Source: an uncultured Saprospiraceae bacterium (GTDB taxonomy: Bacteria; Bacteroidota; Bacteroidia; Chitinophagales; Saprospiraceae). Taken from it: a stretch of 32,117 nt of DNA. The notes below the pieces were generated by a model, which did not search any database, had not been told where the DNA came from, and saw only the letters and a list, made by a program, of their open reading frames with translations. Both the position numbers and the translations under genes were made by a program. Below, one piece after another: positions 1 through 7,060 of this stretch. The DNA is taken from NCBI GenBank assembly GCA_947311105.1, contig CAMZKG010000246.1:1-32117 (forward strand), in the 5' to 3' direction. Numbering within the stretch: position 1 is the first letter of the stretch; each line of letters starts with the position of its first letter.

Positions 1-1
1 A

Positions 2-1144
2 AGAGACGAAGAAACGCAACTCATCCGTCAATTGGATATTGCGAAAGTGAACTGGCTTGAAGAAAGCAAATCTAAGCGATACCCCGTTGACGAAGAGCAG
101 ATTGCCGAAGTGGTTTCTATGATGACAGGTATTCCTGTTCAGCGGGTCGCTCAAAAAGAAAGTGCCAAACTGGTCAAGATGGATGATGACTTGCGTACAG
201 GTGTAGTCGGACAAGACGAAGCTATCGCAAAAATCACCAAAGCCATCCAAAGAAACAGAGTAGGCCTAAAAGACCCTTCTAAACCCATTGGAACATTTAT
301 TTTCCTTGGCCCGACTGGTGTCGGAAAAACGGAATTGGCCAAAGTATTGGCGCGCCAAATGTTTGACTCCGAAGATGCGCTTATTCGTATCGACATGAGT
401 GAATACATGGAAAAATTTACGGTTAGTCGCCTAATTGGAGCCCCTCCAGGCTATGTAGGTTTTGAAGAAGGCGGACAATTGACCGAAAAAGTGCGTAGAA
501 AACCTTATTCTGTAGTCTTATTGGATGAAATCGAAAAAGCCCATCCAGATGTGTATAACATTTTATTGCAGATTTTGGATGATGGTCAATTGACCGATGG
601 GCTTGGTCGCAAAGTCAACTTTAAGAACACCTTAATCATCATGACATCTAATATTGGATTGCGTGACCTAAAAGATTTTGGACAAGGCGTTGGGTTTGCC
701 ACAAAATCAAAAATTAGCTCGAAAGAAGAGCACAATAAATCAGTCATTCAATCGGCCTTAAAGCGGACTTTCTCACCAGAATTTTTGAACAGAATTGATG
801 ACATCATTGTTTTCAACAGCCTAAGCCAAGAAGACATCTTTAAGATTATTGACATCACTTTGACTGGATTATTCGAAAGGCTTAATAATTTGGATTATTC
901 TATGGAATTAACCAAAGAAGCTAAAGTTTTCGTTTCCGAAAAAGGCTTTGACCCACAATATGGCGCTCGTCCTTTACACCGAGCCATTCAGAAATATATC
1001 GAAGATCCCCTTGCGGAATTTATCCTAAATGAGAATCCGCCAGAAGGAAGTCATTTTGCTGCAAAGCTCAACAAGGACAAAGACAAGCTGATTATCGAAC
1101 TAAAAAAAGAAGGAAAAGACAAAAAAACTAGTCCTAAAAAATAA
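2..1144 (+). CDS. clpC: ATP-dependent Clp protease ATP-binding subunit ClpC-type, 3' part
   Basis: The reading frame is open from base 2, so the gene starts outside the window; the TTG at 32 in the ORF track is not a real start. The visible part holds the second AAA+ module of an HSP100/ClpC unfoldase: Walker A GPTGVGKT, the pore-loop motif GAPPGYVG, Walker B VVLLDEIEKAHPD, sensor-1 IIMTSN, an arginine finger region (SPEFLNRID) and the C-terminal D2-small domain with sensor-2 GARPLHRAIQ. Upstream of it the linker MTGIPVQRV is typical of ClpC/ClpB. The C-terminus is Lys-rich (KKEGKDKKTSPKK) and stops at 1142-1144. ClpC feeds unfolded substrates to ClpP, whose gene lies in this window too. The family assignment is firm; ClpC rather than ClpB/ClpE rests on motif spacing and the short C-terminal domain. 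Confidence 0.92.
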   Translation, partial: RDEETQLIRQLDIAKVNWLEESKSKRYPVDEEQIAEVVSMMTGIPVQRVAQKESAKLVKMDDDLRTGVVGQDEAIAKITKAIQRNRVGLKDPSKPIGTFIFLGPTGVGKTELAKVLARQMFDSEDALIRIDMSEYMEKFTVSRLIGAPPGYVGFEEGGQLTEKVRRKPYSVVLLDEIEKAHPDVYNILLQILDDGQLTDGLGRKVNFKNTLIIMTSNIGLRDLKDFGQGVGFATKSKISSKEEHNKSVIQSALKRTFSPEFLNRIDDIIVFNSLSQEDIFKIIDITLTGLFERLNNLDYSMELTKEAKVFVSEKGFDPQYGARPLHRAIQKYIEDPLAEFILNENPPEGSHFAAKLNKDKDKLIIELKKEGKDKKTSPKK

Positions 1145-1171
1145 CGATTAGATTCATTTCCAATTTCATAA

Positions 1172-1202
1172 AAAAGCAGAGCCGAAAGGCTCTGCTTTTT
1201 TT
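1172..1202 (+). terminator. Rho-independent terminator after clpC
   Basis: Perfect 12-bp stem (AAAAGCAGAGCC / GGCTCTGCTTTT) with a GAAA tetraloop, followed by a T-run, 27 bases after the clpC stop codon. This is a textbook intrinsic terminator. Confidence 0.93.
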
Positions 1203-1203
1203 G

Positions 1204-1425
1204 TATCTAGTGACCCGATTGCTAGATGCCCGAACGACCGTTCGACTCGACTTCACACGATCTCGTTTCTTGTTACGCGATTGCTAGATACTTGAACGGC
1301 CGTTCGGCTCGACTTCCCACGATCTAGTAATCAGCAACCCGATTGCTTGACGGCCGTTCGGCTCGGCATCCCACGATCTCGTAACTAGTATCTTTTCCAT
1401 ATAAATTTCCCATTTTCATTACAAA
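1204..1425. repeat. Three tandem copies of the GAACGGCCGTTC palindromic repeat
   Basis: The clpC-infC gap (1145-1485) holds three successive copies of one unit of roughly 55-62 bases. Each unit reads approximately CCCGATTGCTAGA, then the palindrome, then GGCTCGACATCCCACGAT and CTAGTA. The palindromic cores lie near 1230-1244 (GAACGACCGTTC), 1294-1305 (GAACGGCCGTTC) and 1351-1361 (left arm shortened). The same unit recurs near 2127, 11672, 29366 and 29462, always outside genes. Between 1380 and 1425 nothing else is seen until the infC promoter. Confidence 0.85.
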
Positions 1426-1429
1426 TGCT

Positions 1430-1437
1430 TATCTTTG
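1430..1437 (+). promoter_or_regulatory. Bacteroidota -7 promoter element (TATCTTTG) for infC
   Basis: TATCTTTG matches the Bacteroidota sigma-A -7 consensus TAnnTTTG. It lies 48 bases before the infC start. The predicted leader contains a small stem-loop (GTGG-GCAAT-CCAC, 1446-1458). No convincing -33 TTG was found. Confidence 0.7.
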
Positions 1438-1485
1438 CAGATAAATGTGGGCAATCCACGTATTCATCACTAAAAGTAAAAACAT

Positions 1486-2079
1486 TTGGCCAAGAGAAGA
1501 AGACCACAGCCTAGAGTCGTAAAACCCCAATTTAGAGTAAATGACAACATTCGCGTCCCAGAGATTCGCTTGGTAGGCGATAATTTAGAAGCGATAAGCG
1601 AAGCCATAGGAGAAAAAATCGAAACAGGCGTATATGCTACACATCGAGCCAAAAAATGGGCCGAAGAAGCAGAATTGGACTTAATCGAAATCTCTCCCAA
1701 TGCCAATCCACCTGTCTGTAAAATTACAGATTATCAAAAGTTCTTGTACCAAAAGAAAAAGAGAGAAAAGGAACTAAAATCCAAAACTTCTAAGACAGAG
1801 TTAAAGGAAGTGCGTTTTGGCCCGAATATTGACGACCATGACTTCTCTTTCAAGCTACGTCACGCCAAAAAATTCCTAGAAGAAGGAAACAAAGTTAAAG
1901 CTTACGTCCACTTCAAGGGGCGTACTATCATATACAAAGATCGTGGAATGCTTGTTTTGCTAAAGTTCATCAAAGAACTAGAAGAATACGGTTCAGCTGA
2001 CGAGCTACCAAAAATGGAAGGGCGTCGCATGTTAGTGATGATTTCGCCAAAGAAAGGACCTTCTAAGAAAAAGAAGTAA
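1486..2079 (+). CDS. infC: Translation initiation factor IF-3 (TTG start)
   Basis: IF-3 binds the 30S subunit, blocks early 50S joining and proofreads the start codon. The 197-residue product has the IF-3 N-domain (FRVNDNIRVPEIRLVGDNLE), a helical linker around residues 75-100 (LYQKKKREKELKSK) and the C-domain (KEVRFGPNIDDHDF, then HFKGR and a Lys-rich tail). The start is forced: an in-frame TAA lies at 1477-1479, leaving only AAA, CAT and TTG as possible first codons, and the protein from TTG (MAKRRRPQPR) is a normal IF-3 N-terminus. The nearby ATT at 1484 is out of frame. Non-standard infC starts are known from other bacteria (AUU in E. coli), where they allow IF-3 to repress its own translation; the same logic is inferred here. 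The gene has its own promoter and is separated from rpmI by 370 bases. Confidence 0.95.
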   Translation: MAKRRRPQPRVVKPQFRVNDNIRVPEIRLVGDNLEAISEAIGEKIETGVYATHRAKKWAEEAELDLIEISPNANPPVCKITDYQKFLYQKKKREKELKSKTSKTELKEVRFGPNIDDHDFSFKLRHAKKFLEEGNKVKAYVHFKGRTIIYKDRGMLVLLKFIKELEEYGSADELPKMEGRRMLVMISPKKGPSKKKK

Positions 2080-2113
2080 GTTTAAAGGTTAAGGGGTTAA
2101 AAGTTAAAGGGGC

Positions 2114-2155
2114 TTAGAAGTCGAGCCGAACGGTCGTTCGGGTGTCTAGTAATCC
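2114..2155 (-). repeat. Inverted copy of the GAACGGCCGTTC palindromic repeat
   Basis: Read on the minus strand this stretch is TAGACACCCGAACGACCGTTCG followed by GCTCGAC, matching the units before infC but in the opposite orientation. The palindromic core CGAACGGTCGTTCG is at 2127-2140, just downstream of infC. Confidence 0.82.
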
Positions 2156-2193
2156 TATAAAAAAAATAACTTCAATCCAAAATGACAGGCAGG

Positions 2194-2270
2194 GACAAGC
2201 TTTCTTTAGCTAATTTTCCCAAAAGCTGATAATACCAATAACCACGGTCTTTTCTAACTACCGAAACTAA
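2194..2270 (-). repeat. Copy 1 of an ~80-bp dispersed intergenic repeat
   Basis: This segment ends TTTTCTAACTACCGAAACT and begins GACAAGC. On the opposite strand the same sequence appears, with changes, at 16532-16610 and 25972-26050. The shared core is AGTTTCGGTAGTTAGAAAAG. It lies in the infC-rpmI gap. No open reading frame is conserved among the three copies. Confidence 0.75.
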
Positions 2271-2273
2271 ACA

Positions 2274-2380
2274 AACGGAGCGAAGCGACATTTGAACGCC
2301 GAAGCCAAATGAACGCCGAAGCCAAATTGAACGCCAAAGGCAAATTGAACGCCGAAGGCATTTGAACGGAGCGAAGCGAC
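2274..2380. repeat. Tandem array of 17-19-bp hairpin units between infC and rpmI
   Basis: The array is bounded by two identical 16-base blocks (AACGGAGCGAAGCGAC at 2274-2289 and 2365-2380). Between them are four units of the form TTGAACGCCGAAGGCAAA, two with GCCGAAGCC and one with GCCAAAGGC. Units with GCCGAAGGC can form a 3-bp stem with a GAA triloop. The ORF reported on the minus strand here (2172-2408) is just this repeat translated. The array ends 42 bases before the rpmI promoter element. Confidence 0.85.
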
Positions 2381-2422
2381 AAAATAACCAATAAAAAAGA
2401 TGCAACAAACCAAAATAACCAT

Positions 2423-2430
2423 TACCTTTG
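2423..2430 (+). promoter_or_regulatory. Bacteroidota -7 promoter element (TACCTTTG) for rpmI-rplT
   Basis: TACCTTTG fits TAnnTTTG and sits 20 bases before the rpmI ATG, so rpmI-rplT can be transcribed independently of infC with a very short leader. Confidence 0.72.
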
Positions 2431-2449
2431 CATCCTAAATTTTTTGACT

Positions 2450-2647
2450 ATGCCAAAGATGAAATCACACTCTGGAGCGAAAAAACGTTTCAAAGTAACA
2501 GGAAAGGGAAAAGTAAAGCGTTTTCACGCAGGAACTTCTCACCTAAGAAGAAAAAAAAGTAAAAAAGCAAAGCGTGCTTTACGTCACGCTGGTTTGGTAG
2601 ATGCTGGACAAGCAAAAACTATCAGACGCGATTTACTTGTAAAGTAA
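2450..2647 (+). CDS. rpmI: 50S ribosomal protein L35
   Basis: Small basic protein of the large ribosomal subunit. The 65 residues ([20 protein letters not shown]...) match the L35 signature from the first residue. The ORF track starts two codons earlier at TTG (2444); the ATG at 2450 is chosen because MPKMK is the conserved N-terminus. It is followed 80 bases later by rplT, the usual partner. In the classical infC-rpmI-rplT operon L20 represses rpmI and rplT; here the operon is split from infC by a repeat-rich gap and has its own promoter, so any L20 control would have to act on a short leader or on the rpmI-rplT gap. Confidence 0.96.
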   Translation: MPKMKSHSGAKKRFKVTGKGKVKRFHAGTSHLRRKKSKKAKRALRHAGLVDAGQAKTIRRDLLVK

Positions 2648-2727
2648 AAGACAATAATTTTTTAACAAGTTGTTCAGATCCAAAGTATTTCAGTATTTGA
2701 AATCTCTGCCAGCTAAAAAATTCAACT

Positions 2728-3072
2728 ATGCCACGTTCAGTAAACTCAGTAGCATCTAAAAGAAGACGGAAAAAAATCTTAAAAGCAGCCAAAGGATATT
2801 GGGGTGCAAGATCTAAGGTCTATACCGTCGCCAAGAATGCCGTAGAAAAAGCAATGGTTTATGCTTATATCGGCAGAAAACAAAAGAAAAGAGCTTTTAG
2901 AAGGCTTTGGATTGCTCGTATCAATGCAGGTGCACGCCAAAATGGTACGACTTATTCTCGCCTTATTCATGGCTTACACTCTAACAATATCGACCTAAAC
3001 AGAAAGGTTCTAGCCGACATGGCCATGAACCACCCTGAAGTATTCAAACAGATTGTCGATAGCGTAAAATAA
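2728..3072 (+). CDS. rplT: 50S ribosomal protein L20
   Basis: L20 binds 23S rRNA early in assembly of the large subunit. The 114 residues begin [16 protein letters not shown] and contain the conserved [38 protein letters not shown] and the C-terminal [10 protein letters not shown], full length for the family. The N-terminal basic tail and the globular C-terminal domain are both intact. It lies 80 bases after rpmI and is followed directly by a strong terminator, so it ends the ribosomal operon. In other bacteria L20 is the autoregulator of this operon. Confidence 0.97.
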   Translation: MPRSVNSVASKRRRKKILKAAKGYWGARSKVYTVAKNAVEKAMVYAYIGRKQKKRAFRRLWIARINAGARQNGTTYSRLIHGLHSNNIDLNRKVLADMAMNHPEVFKQIVDSVK

Positions 3073-3095
3073 AGTTCTGTATTAAACTTTTTTGA

Positions 3096-3132
3096 AAGCA
3101 AGTTACTTTTCCAGAGTAGCTTGCTTTTTTTT
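3096..3132 (+). terminator. Rho-independent terminator after rplT
   Basis: Stem AAGCAAGTTACT / AGTAGCTTGCTT (12 bp with one G-U) with a 7-base loop and a long T-run, 23 bases after the rplT stop. It closes the rpmI-rplT operon. Confidence 0.92.
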
Positions 3133-3473
3133 GTTGTCCTACCTATAAACCCAATGGTTCGGTCAGTTTTGGAGTCAAAAATCTAGTAAAATCTCCGTAA
3201 CACTGGTGTTTTTGCTCTAATTCACCGCTTCTTAGATACCCACAGTAAAAAAAGAAAAAAATTGTAAATATGAGATTTTTATCATAATTTAGCGATTAAT
3301 AAACGTTTGTTTGCGTATGTAAACGCTTAATTATTCGCATATAAACGTTTGCACACGAATATATCGCTGATAATCAATTAGTTAGGGCGTTTTTTGTTAA
3401 ACTTCTGCAATATGGATTGGGTGTGGATATATTCAAGTTACTTGCAATTAAGGAAAAATGATGAAAATAATAT
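3133..3473. other. AT-rich gap with three phased TAAACGYTT motifs
   Basis: This gap separates the ribosomal operon from the AlbA_2 gene. The first 130 bases show nothing definite. From about 3294 on there are three direct copies of TAAACGYTT whose AAACG starts at 3301, 3321 and 3343, two of them inside the palindrome AAACGTTT. Spacings of 20 and 22 bases are about two helical turns, as in an operator array. After it comes a GATAATCAATTAGTTAGGGCG stretch (20+ bases) of unknown meaning. No TAnnTTTG promoter element was recognised close to the AlbA_2 start. Confidence 0.45.
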
Positions 3474-4493
3474 ATGTTTGATGAAAAAGAAATAATAGAA
3501 TTACTCAGAACAAGAGATAATGGAATTCTTTATCACAGAGAAGGGCAAACCGTAGAATTCAAAGAACAATATAATTTTGCTGGATTAGCTGACTATTTTA
3601 GAGATTTTGCTGCATTTGCTAATAATAAAGGTGGATATCTAATTTATGGAGTAACAGATGTCCCAAGAACACCAACAGGTCTTTCTAAAAGTTCATATAA
3701 TCAATTTGAAAAAATTGACCCAGAACGAATTTCAGGTTTTTTATTAGATATATTTTCAGGAAAAATTGATTGGGAACAACATATTGTTGAACATAATTCT
3801 CTAAATTTTGGTGTATTTGCAATTGGAGAAGCAAAAACAAAACCCATTATTGCAAAAAAAGATGAAGGTAAAGAACAACATATAAAAAATGGAGAAATAT
3901 ATTTCCGTTATGGTGGAAGAACTCAAAAAATTAGGTTTCCTGAATTAGAAGCCATTATTAATAAAAGAATTGAACTTCACACAAGTTCTTGGATGGATTT
4001 AATGTCCAAAATCGCAAAAACAGGACCTGAAAATGCAGCAATTTTAGATACAGAAAAAGGAGTGATTGAAAAAGGAGAAAATAAAATAATGGTTATTGAT
4101 GAAGAATTAATTAATAAGTTATCATTTATAAAAGAAGGAGAATTCAATGAAAAAGAAGGTGCAACAACATTAAAGTTAATTGGAGATATTAAACCAATTG
4201 ATAAAGTTGAGGTTATCAAAAAAGTAAAAGAAGATTTAATAAAAAGGTATCCATTAACTTCAATTCAAGTAGCGGATATGGTAAAAAAAATATTGCCAAA
4301 ATGTTCAAGAAATGAAGTTTGGAGAATAATAAAAGATAATGATTTAAAAAATAATTTTGATTATTCAGCTTATAATTTTAGATCTAAGAAACACGAAGAT
4401 GAATATAAAAAAACAGGTAAGATACCAAATGGAACTGCGAGTATATTTAAACAAGAAGCTGTTGATTTTATATGTAATATTTGGCATGGATAA
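3474..4493 (+). CDS. AlbA_2 (Schlafen-type) domain protein, accessory, 3' end at IS
   Basis: The 339-residue product starts with an AlbA_2/divergent AAA-4 type domain (about residues 18-165): VEFKEQYNF, then the typical FAAFANNKGGYLIYGVTD, and IYFRYGGRTQKIRFPEL. The middle (about 170-250) is charged and unassigned. The end (about 255-339) resembles a small helical domain (RYPLTSIQVADMVKK, then YNFRSKKHEDEYKKTG). AlbA_2 proteins bind nucleic acids or act in regulation and phage defence; no specific role can be given here. Codon use is strikingly A/T-rich compared with neighbouring core genes, which suggests horizontal gain. The last codons and stop (TGGATAA) fall inside the predicted left end of the IS21 element, so the natural C-terminus may have been lost. 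Start ATG at 3474; two earlier ATGs are out of frame. Confidence 0.78.
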   Translation: MFDEKEIIELLRTRDNGILYHREGQTVEFKEQYNFAGLADYFRDFAAFANNKGGYLIYGVTDVPRTPTGLSKSSYNQFEKIDPERISGFLLDIFSGKIDWEQHIVEHNSLNFGVFAIGEAKTKPIIAKKDEGKEQHIKNGEIYFRYGGRTQKIRFPELEAIINKRIELHTSSWMDLMSKIAKTGPENAAILDTEKGVIEKGENKIMVIDEELINKLSFIKEGEFNEKEGATTLKLIGDIKPIDKVEVIKKVKEDLIKRYPLTSIQVADMVKKILPKCSRNEVWRIIKDNDLKNNFDYSAYNFRSKKHEDEYKKTGKIPNGTASIFKQEAVDFICNIWHG

Positions 4494-4494
4494 C

Positions 4495-4616
4495 TCGGAG
4501 CAAGTTGTGCCACCTTTATCGGAGTAAGCTGTGCCACTCAAATCGGAGCAAGTTGTGCCACTATTGTCGACTACGAACCTAGTCTATTTAGGAAAATATC
4601 GGAGCAAGTTGTGCCA
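4495..4616 (+). repeat. IS21 left-end transposase-binding repeats (4 copies)
   Basis: Copies at 4495-4512, 4519-4536, 4543-4560 and 4599-4616, consensus TCGGAGCAAGTTGTGCCA; the second carries TAAGC for CAAGT. The first three are spaced exactly 24 bases apart. Confidence 0.9.
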
Positions 4617-4643
4617 AAATAGATACTGATTGATTCTTTTGAT

Positions 4644-4651
4644 GATCTTTG
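4644..4651 (+). promoter_or_regulatory. Probable istA -7 promoter element (GATCTTTG)
   Basis: GATCTTTG differs from TAnnTTTG at the first base only and lies 22 bases before the chosen istA ATG, just inside the last terminal repeat. Confidence 0.45.
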
Positions 4652-4665
4652 TAAAAACAAAGATT

Positions 4666-6210
4666 ATGGCATCCAACAGAATTAAGATTATGGATCTACG
4701 ACAATTATTACAGCTCAAAGCAAAAGGACTGAGCAATCGAAAATCAAGCCTTCTAATCGGAATTCACCGTAATTCCATCAATAGTTATGTCCGGTTATTT
4801 AATTCGACTGGGATGAGCTACAAAGAACTTCTTACGCAGTCTGACGCAGAGTTATCAACGCTATTTCCACTCCATCAAACTATCGATAAACGGCGATACG
4901 AAGAGCTGTGTAGCCAGTTTATGTATTACAGAGAAGAACTAAAAAAGCCTGGTTGTACGAGGCAAGTTTTATGGAAGGAGTATCTAACTAGCCATCCTGA
5001 AGGCTACGGATACACACAATTTAACGAACACTTTAAAAGATGGCTAAAACCATTAAAAGGAAGTGGAAAATTGAACCACAAAGCTGGCGATAAAGTTTAT
5101 ATCGATTATACTGGAAAAAAACTTAGCTATACCGACAAAGAAACTGGCGAGCTCATAGAAGTGGAAGTATTTGTCGGAATACTGCCGTGCAGTAACTATA
5201 CTTTTGTAGAAGCTTCTCCATCTCAGAAGTTGGGGGATTTCATTGATTCCATGAATAATTGTCTTCGATATTTTGGAGGAGTACCCAAAGCTATTGTACC
5301 TGACAATCTAAAATCTGCGGTCACAAAAGGAAGTAAATATGCGCCAACAATCAACAAAAGCTTTAAGGATTTTGCCCTTCATTACGGCAGTGTGATTAAT
5401 CCTACAAGAACATATTCTCCACAGGATAAGGCTCTAGTTGAAGGGGCTGTAAAACTAGTATATCAGCGTATTTTCTACCCACTTAGCAAGATGAATTTCT
5501 TTTCATTACCAGATTTAAACAAAGAAATTAAAAGGCTACTAGAGGAATATAATGACCAGCCTATGACTAATATTGAGCTTTCTAGAAAGCAACAGTTTTT
5601 AAGTATTGAGGCAAGTTACTTATCCCCATTGGTACAAAATAATTATGAAATTAAGTATTATAAGACATCCAAAGTTCAAAAAATGGGATATATATTCCTA
5701 TCTGATGATAAGAACTATTACAGCGTGCCGTACCGCTATATTGGCAAAAAGGTTGAAGTCTCTTACAATAGTCAAAGCGTTGATATTCAGTACAATAGAG
5801 AGCGAATAGCTATCCATAGAAGAAGTTTTCAAGCAGGCCGATATATCACCATTAAAGACCATTTAAGCAGTTCTCATAAATTTTATAGCGATTGGAGTCC
5901 ACTGTTTTTTGAAAAGCTTGCACGTCCATATGGGGTGGCTGTAGTAGAATATTTCAAATGTCTTATTGAATCAAAGCCCTACCCTGAAGTTGCGTACAAA
6001 CAATGCTTAGGACTCTTAAGTCTAAGTAAAGAGTACAATAAGGAACGACTAAACAATGCTTGTAAACGAGGCCTAACAAACCATAAATATGGCTTTCACA
6101 TTATTGAAAACATCCTTAAAAACAATATGGACAAGCTAGAGCAAGACGAGCAACTAAATCATGAAATTGCAGCCCATAAAAACATCAGAGGTGCTGCTTA
6201 TTACCAATAA
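4666..6210 (+). CDS. istA: IS21 family transposase IstA
   Basis: DDE-type transposase that joins IS21 ends to target DNA with the ATPase IstB. The 514-residue product has an N-terminal helix-turn-helix (LLQLKAKGLSNRKSSLLIG, then HRNSINSYVR), and an rve-like integrase core with putative catalytic residues D147 (YIDYTGK), D213 (VPDNLKSAV) and E259 (DKALVEGAVK). The C-terminal part (SVPYRYIGKKVEVSY) is the beta-rich domain typical of IstA. The ORF track begins at a TTG (4630), which would lie upstream of the promoter-like element; the ATG at 4666 (MASNRIKIMDLRQL) is preferred. It is followed 15 bases later by istB. Confidence 0.94.
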   Translation: MASNRIKIMDLRQLLQLKAKGLSNRKSSLLIGIHRNSINSYVRLFNSTGMSYKELLTQSDAELSTLFPLHQTIDKRRYEELCSQFMYYREELKKPGCTRQVLWKEYLTSHPEGYGYTQFNEHFKRWLKPLKGSGKLNHKAGDKVYIDYTGKKLSYTDKETGELIEVEVFVGILPCSNYTFVEASPSQKLGDFIDSMNNCLRYFGGVPKAIVPDNLKSAVTKGSKYAPTINKSFKDFALHYGSVINPTRTYSPQDKALVEGAVKLVYQRIFYPLSKMNFFSLPDLNKEIKRLLEEYNDQPMTNIELSRKQQFLSIEASYLSPLVQNNYEIKYYKTSKVQKMGYIFLSDDKNYYSVPYRYIGKKVEVSYNSQSVDIQYNRERIAIHRRSFQAGRYITIKDHLSSSHKFYSDWSPLFFEKLARPYGVAVVEYFKCLIESKPYPEVAYKQCLGLLSLSKEYNKERLNNACKRGLTNHKYGFHIIENILKNNMDKLEQDEQLNHEIAAHKNIRGAAYYQ

Positions 6211-6225
6211 TTAAAAATTGAAAAA

Positions 6226-6966
6226 ATGAATCAACAACTGACCATTGAAAAAATGAAATCTATGCGCCTGTTAGGCATGGCACAGATACATTTTGCTAAC
6301 CTACAAGACAACATCCATCAAGACTACACATTGGATCAATATGTGGCTTTATTAGTCGAACAAGAGTGGGAGTATCGACAAAATCGCAAACTAAAAAACA
6401 TGCTAACTAAAGCAAAATTTAGATCTGATGCCGATATCAATAATATTGACTTCACCTCTGATAGAGGTCTAGATAAGAATGCGTTTAATAGACTTGCTAG
6501 TCTTGACTTTCTATCTAGGCATGAAAATATTATTATTACTGGTCCAACTGGGACAGGGAAAAGCTATCTAGCTCAAGCTATTGGGAGGCAAGCCTGCATC
6601 TACCTAAATAAGACCAGATACTATACCGCTGCAAAATTAATAGATGAAATAAATCTTGCTAAATTACAAGGAACATACCATCGACTCATCAAAGGTATTC
6701 AAAATACAAAATTGCTGATTATTGATGACTTTGGAATCAATCCTTTTGACCAAAATTCAAGACAAGCGCTTATGGATATTGTGGACTACAAATACGATAG
6801 ATCATCGTTGATTATCACATCTCAAATACCTGTTAAAAATTGGCATGAACTAATAGGGGAAGGTACAATTGCTGATGCCATATTGGATAGAATCATCCAC
6901 TCTTCACACAGAATCAACCTAAAAGGTGATTCCCTTAGAAAGAAAAGAAAAATAAGTTTAATTTAA
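6226..6966 (+). CDS. istB: IS21 family helper ATPase IstB
   Basis: AAA+ ATPase of the DnaC/IstB type that selects target DNA and stimulates IstA. The 246-residue product has an N-terminal helical region (MNQQLTIEKMKSMRLLGMA), Walker A GPTGTGKS (about residue 105), Walker B LLIIDDFG, sensor SLIITSQ and an arginine finger region ADAILDRIIHSSHRI with the usual basic tail LRKKRKISLI. It is full length. ATG at 6226 is 15 bases after the istA stop, consistent with co-transcription. Confidence 0.95.
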   Translation: MNQQLTIEKMKSMRLLGMAQIHFANLQDNIHQDYTLDQYVALLVEQEWEYRQNRKLKNMLTKAKFRSDADINNIDFTSDRGLDKNAFNRLASLDFLSRHENIIITGPTGTGKSYLAQAIGRQACIYLNKTRYYTAAKLIDEINLAKLQGTYHRLIKGIQNTKLLIIDDFGINPFDQNSRQALMDIVDYKYDRSSLIITSQIPVKNWHELIGEGTIADAILDRIIHSSHRINLKGDSLRKKRKISLI

Positions 6967-6972
6967 TTTCAT

Positions 6973-6980
6973 TACCTTTG
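6973..6980 (+). promoter_or_regulatory. Outward-facing -7 element (TACCTTTG) at IS right end
   Basis: TACCTTTG, identical to the rpmI and START-gene elements, lies between istB and the right-end repeats and points out of the element into the 3' end of truA, i.e. antisense to it. Confidence 0.5.
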
Positions 6981-7006
6981 CCTAGAAGAAATCAGCTATT
7001 TTAGAG

Positions 7007-7046
7007 TGGCACAATAACTCCGAAATGACTGGCACAACTTGACCGA
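7007..7046 (-). repeat. IS21 right-end transposase-binding repeats (2 copies)
   Basis: Inverted copies at 7007-7023 (TGGCACAATAACTCCGA) and 7030-7046 (TGGCACAACTTGACCGA), 23 bases apart. They match the four left-end copies in inverted orientation. Confidence 0.88.
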
Positions 7047-7060
7047 TATGTCCACCGTTC

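Larger units (their letters stand above)
4487..7054 (+). mobile_element. IS21-family insertion sequence (istA-istB)
   Basis: About 2.57 kb element with istA and istB in the usual order. The ends are defined by TGGA-N4-TCGG on the left and its inverted counterpart on the right (CCGATATGTCCA). It has the multiple terminal repeats typical of IS21: four direct copies of TCGGAGCAAGTTGTGCCA on the left (4495, 4519, 4543, 4599) and two inverted copies on the right (7007-7023 and 7030-7046). Both ORFs are intact, so it may be active. Flanking bases (left ...ATTTGGCA, right CCGTTCTT...) show no direct target duplication. The exact terminal bases are inferred. Confidence 0.9.

Noticed and set aside
2172-2408. 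78-residue minus-strand ORF in the infC-rpmI gap
   Set aside because: Its repetitive peptide (LRRSICLWRSIWLRRS) is the translation of the hairpin-unit array; no start context, no promoter, lies over non-coding repeats.
3361-3400. Integron attC-like site (GTTAGGGCG)
   Set aside because: The core GTTAGGG does not fit GTTRRRY at the last base, no paired inverse core with the right fold was found, and no integrase is present.
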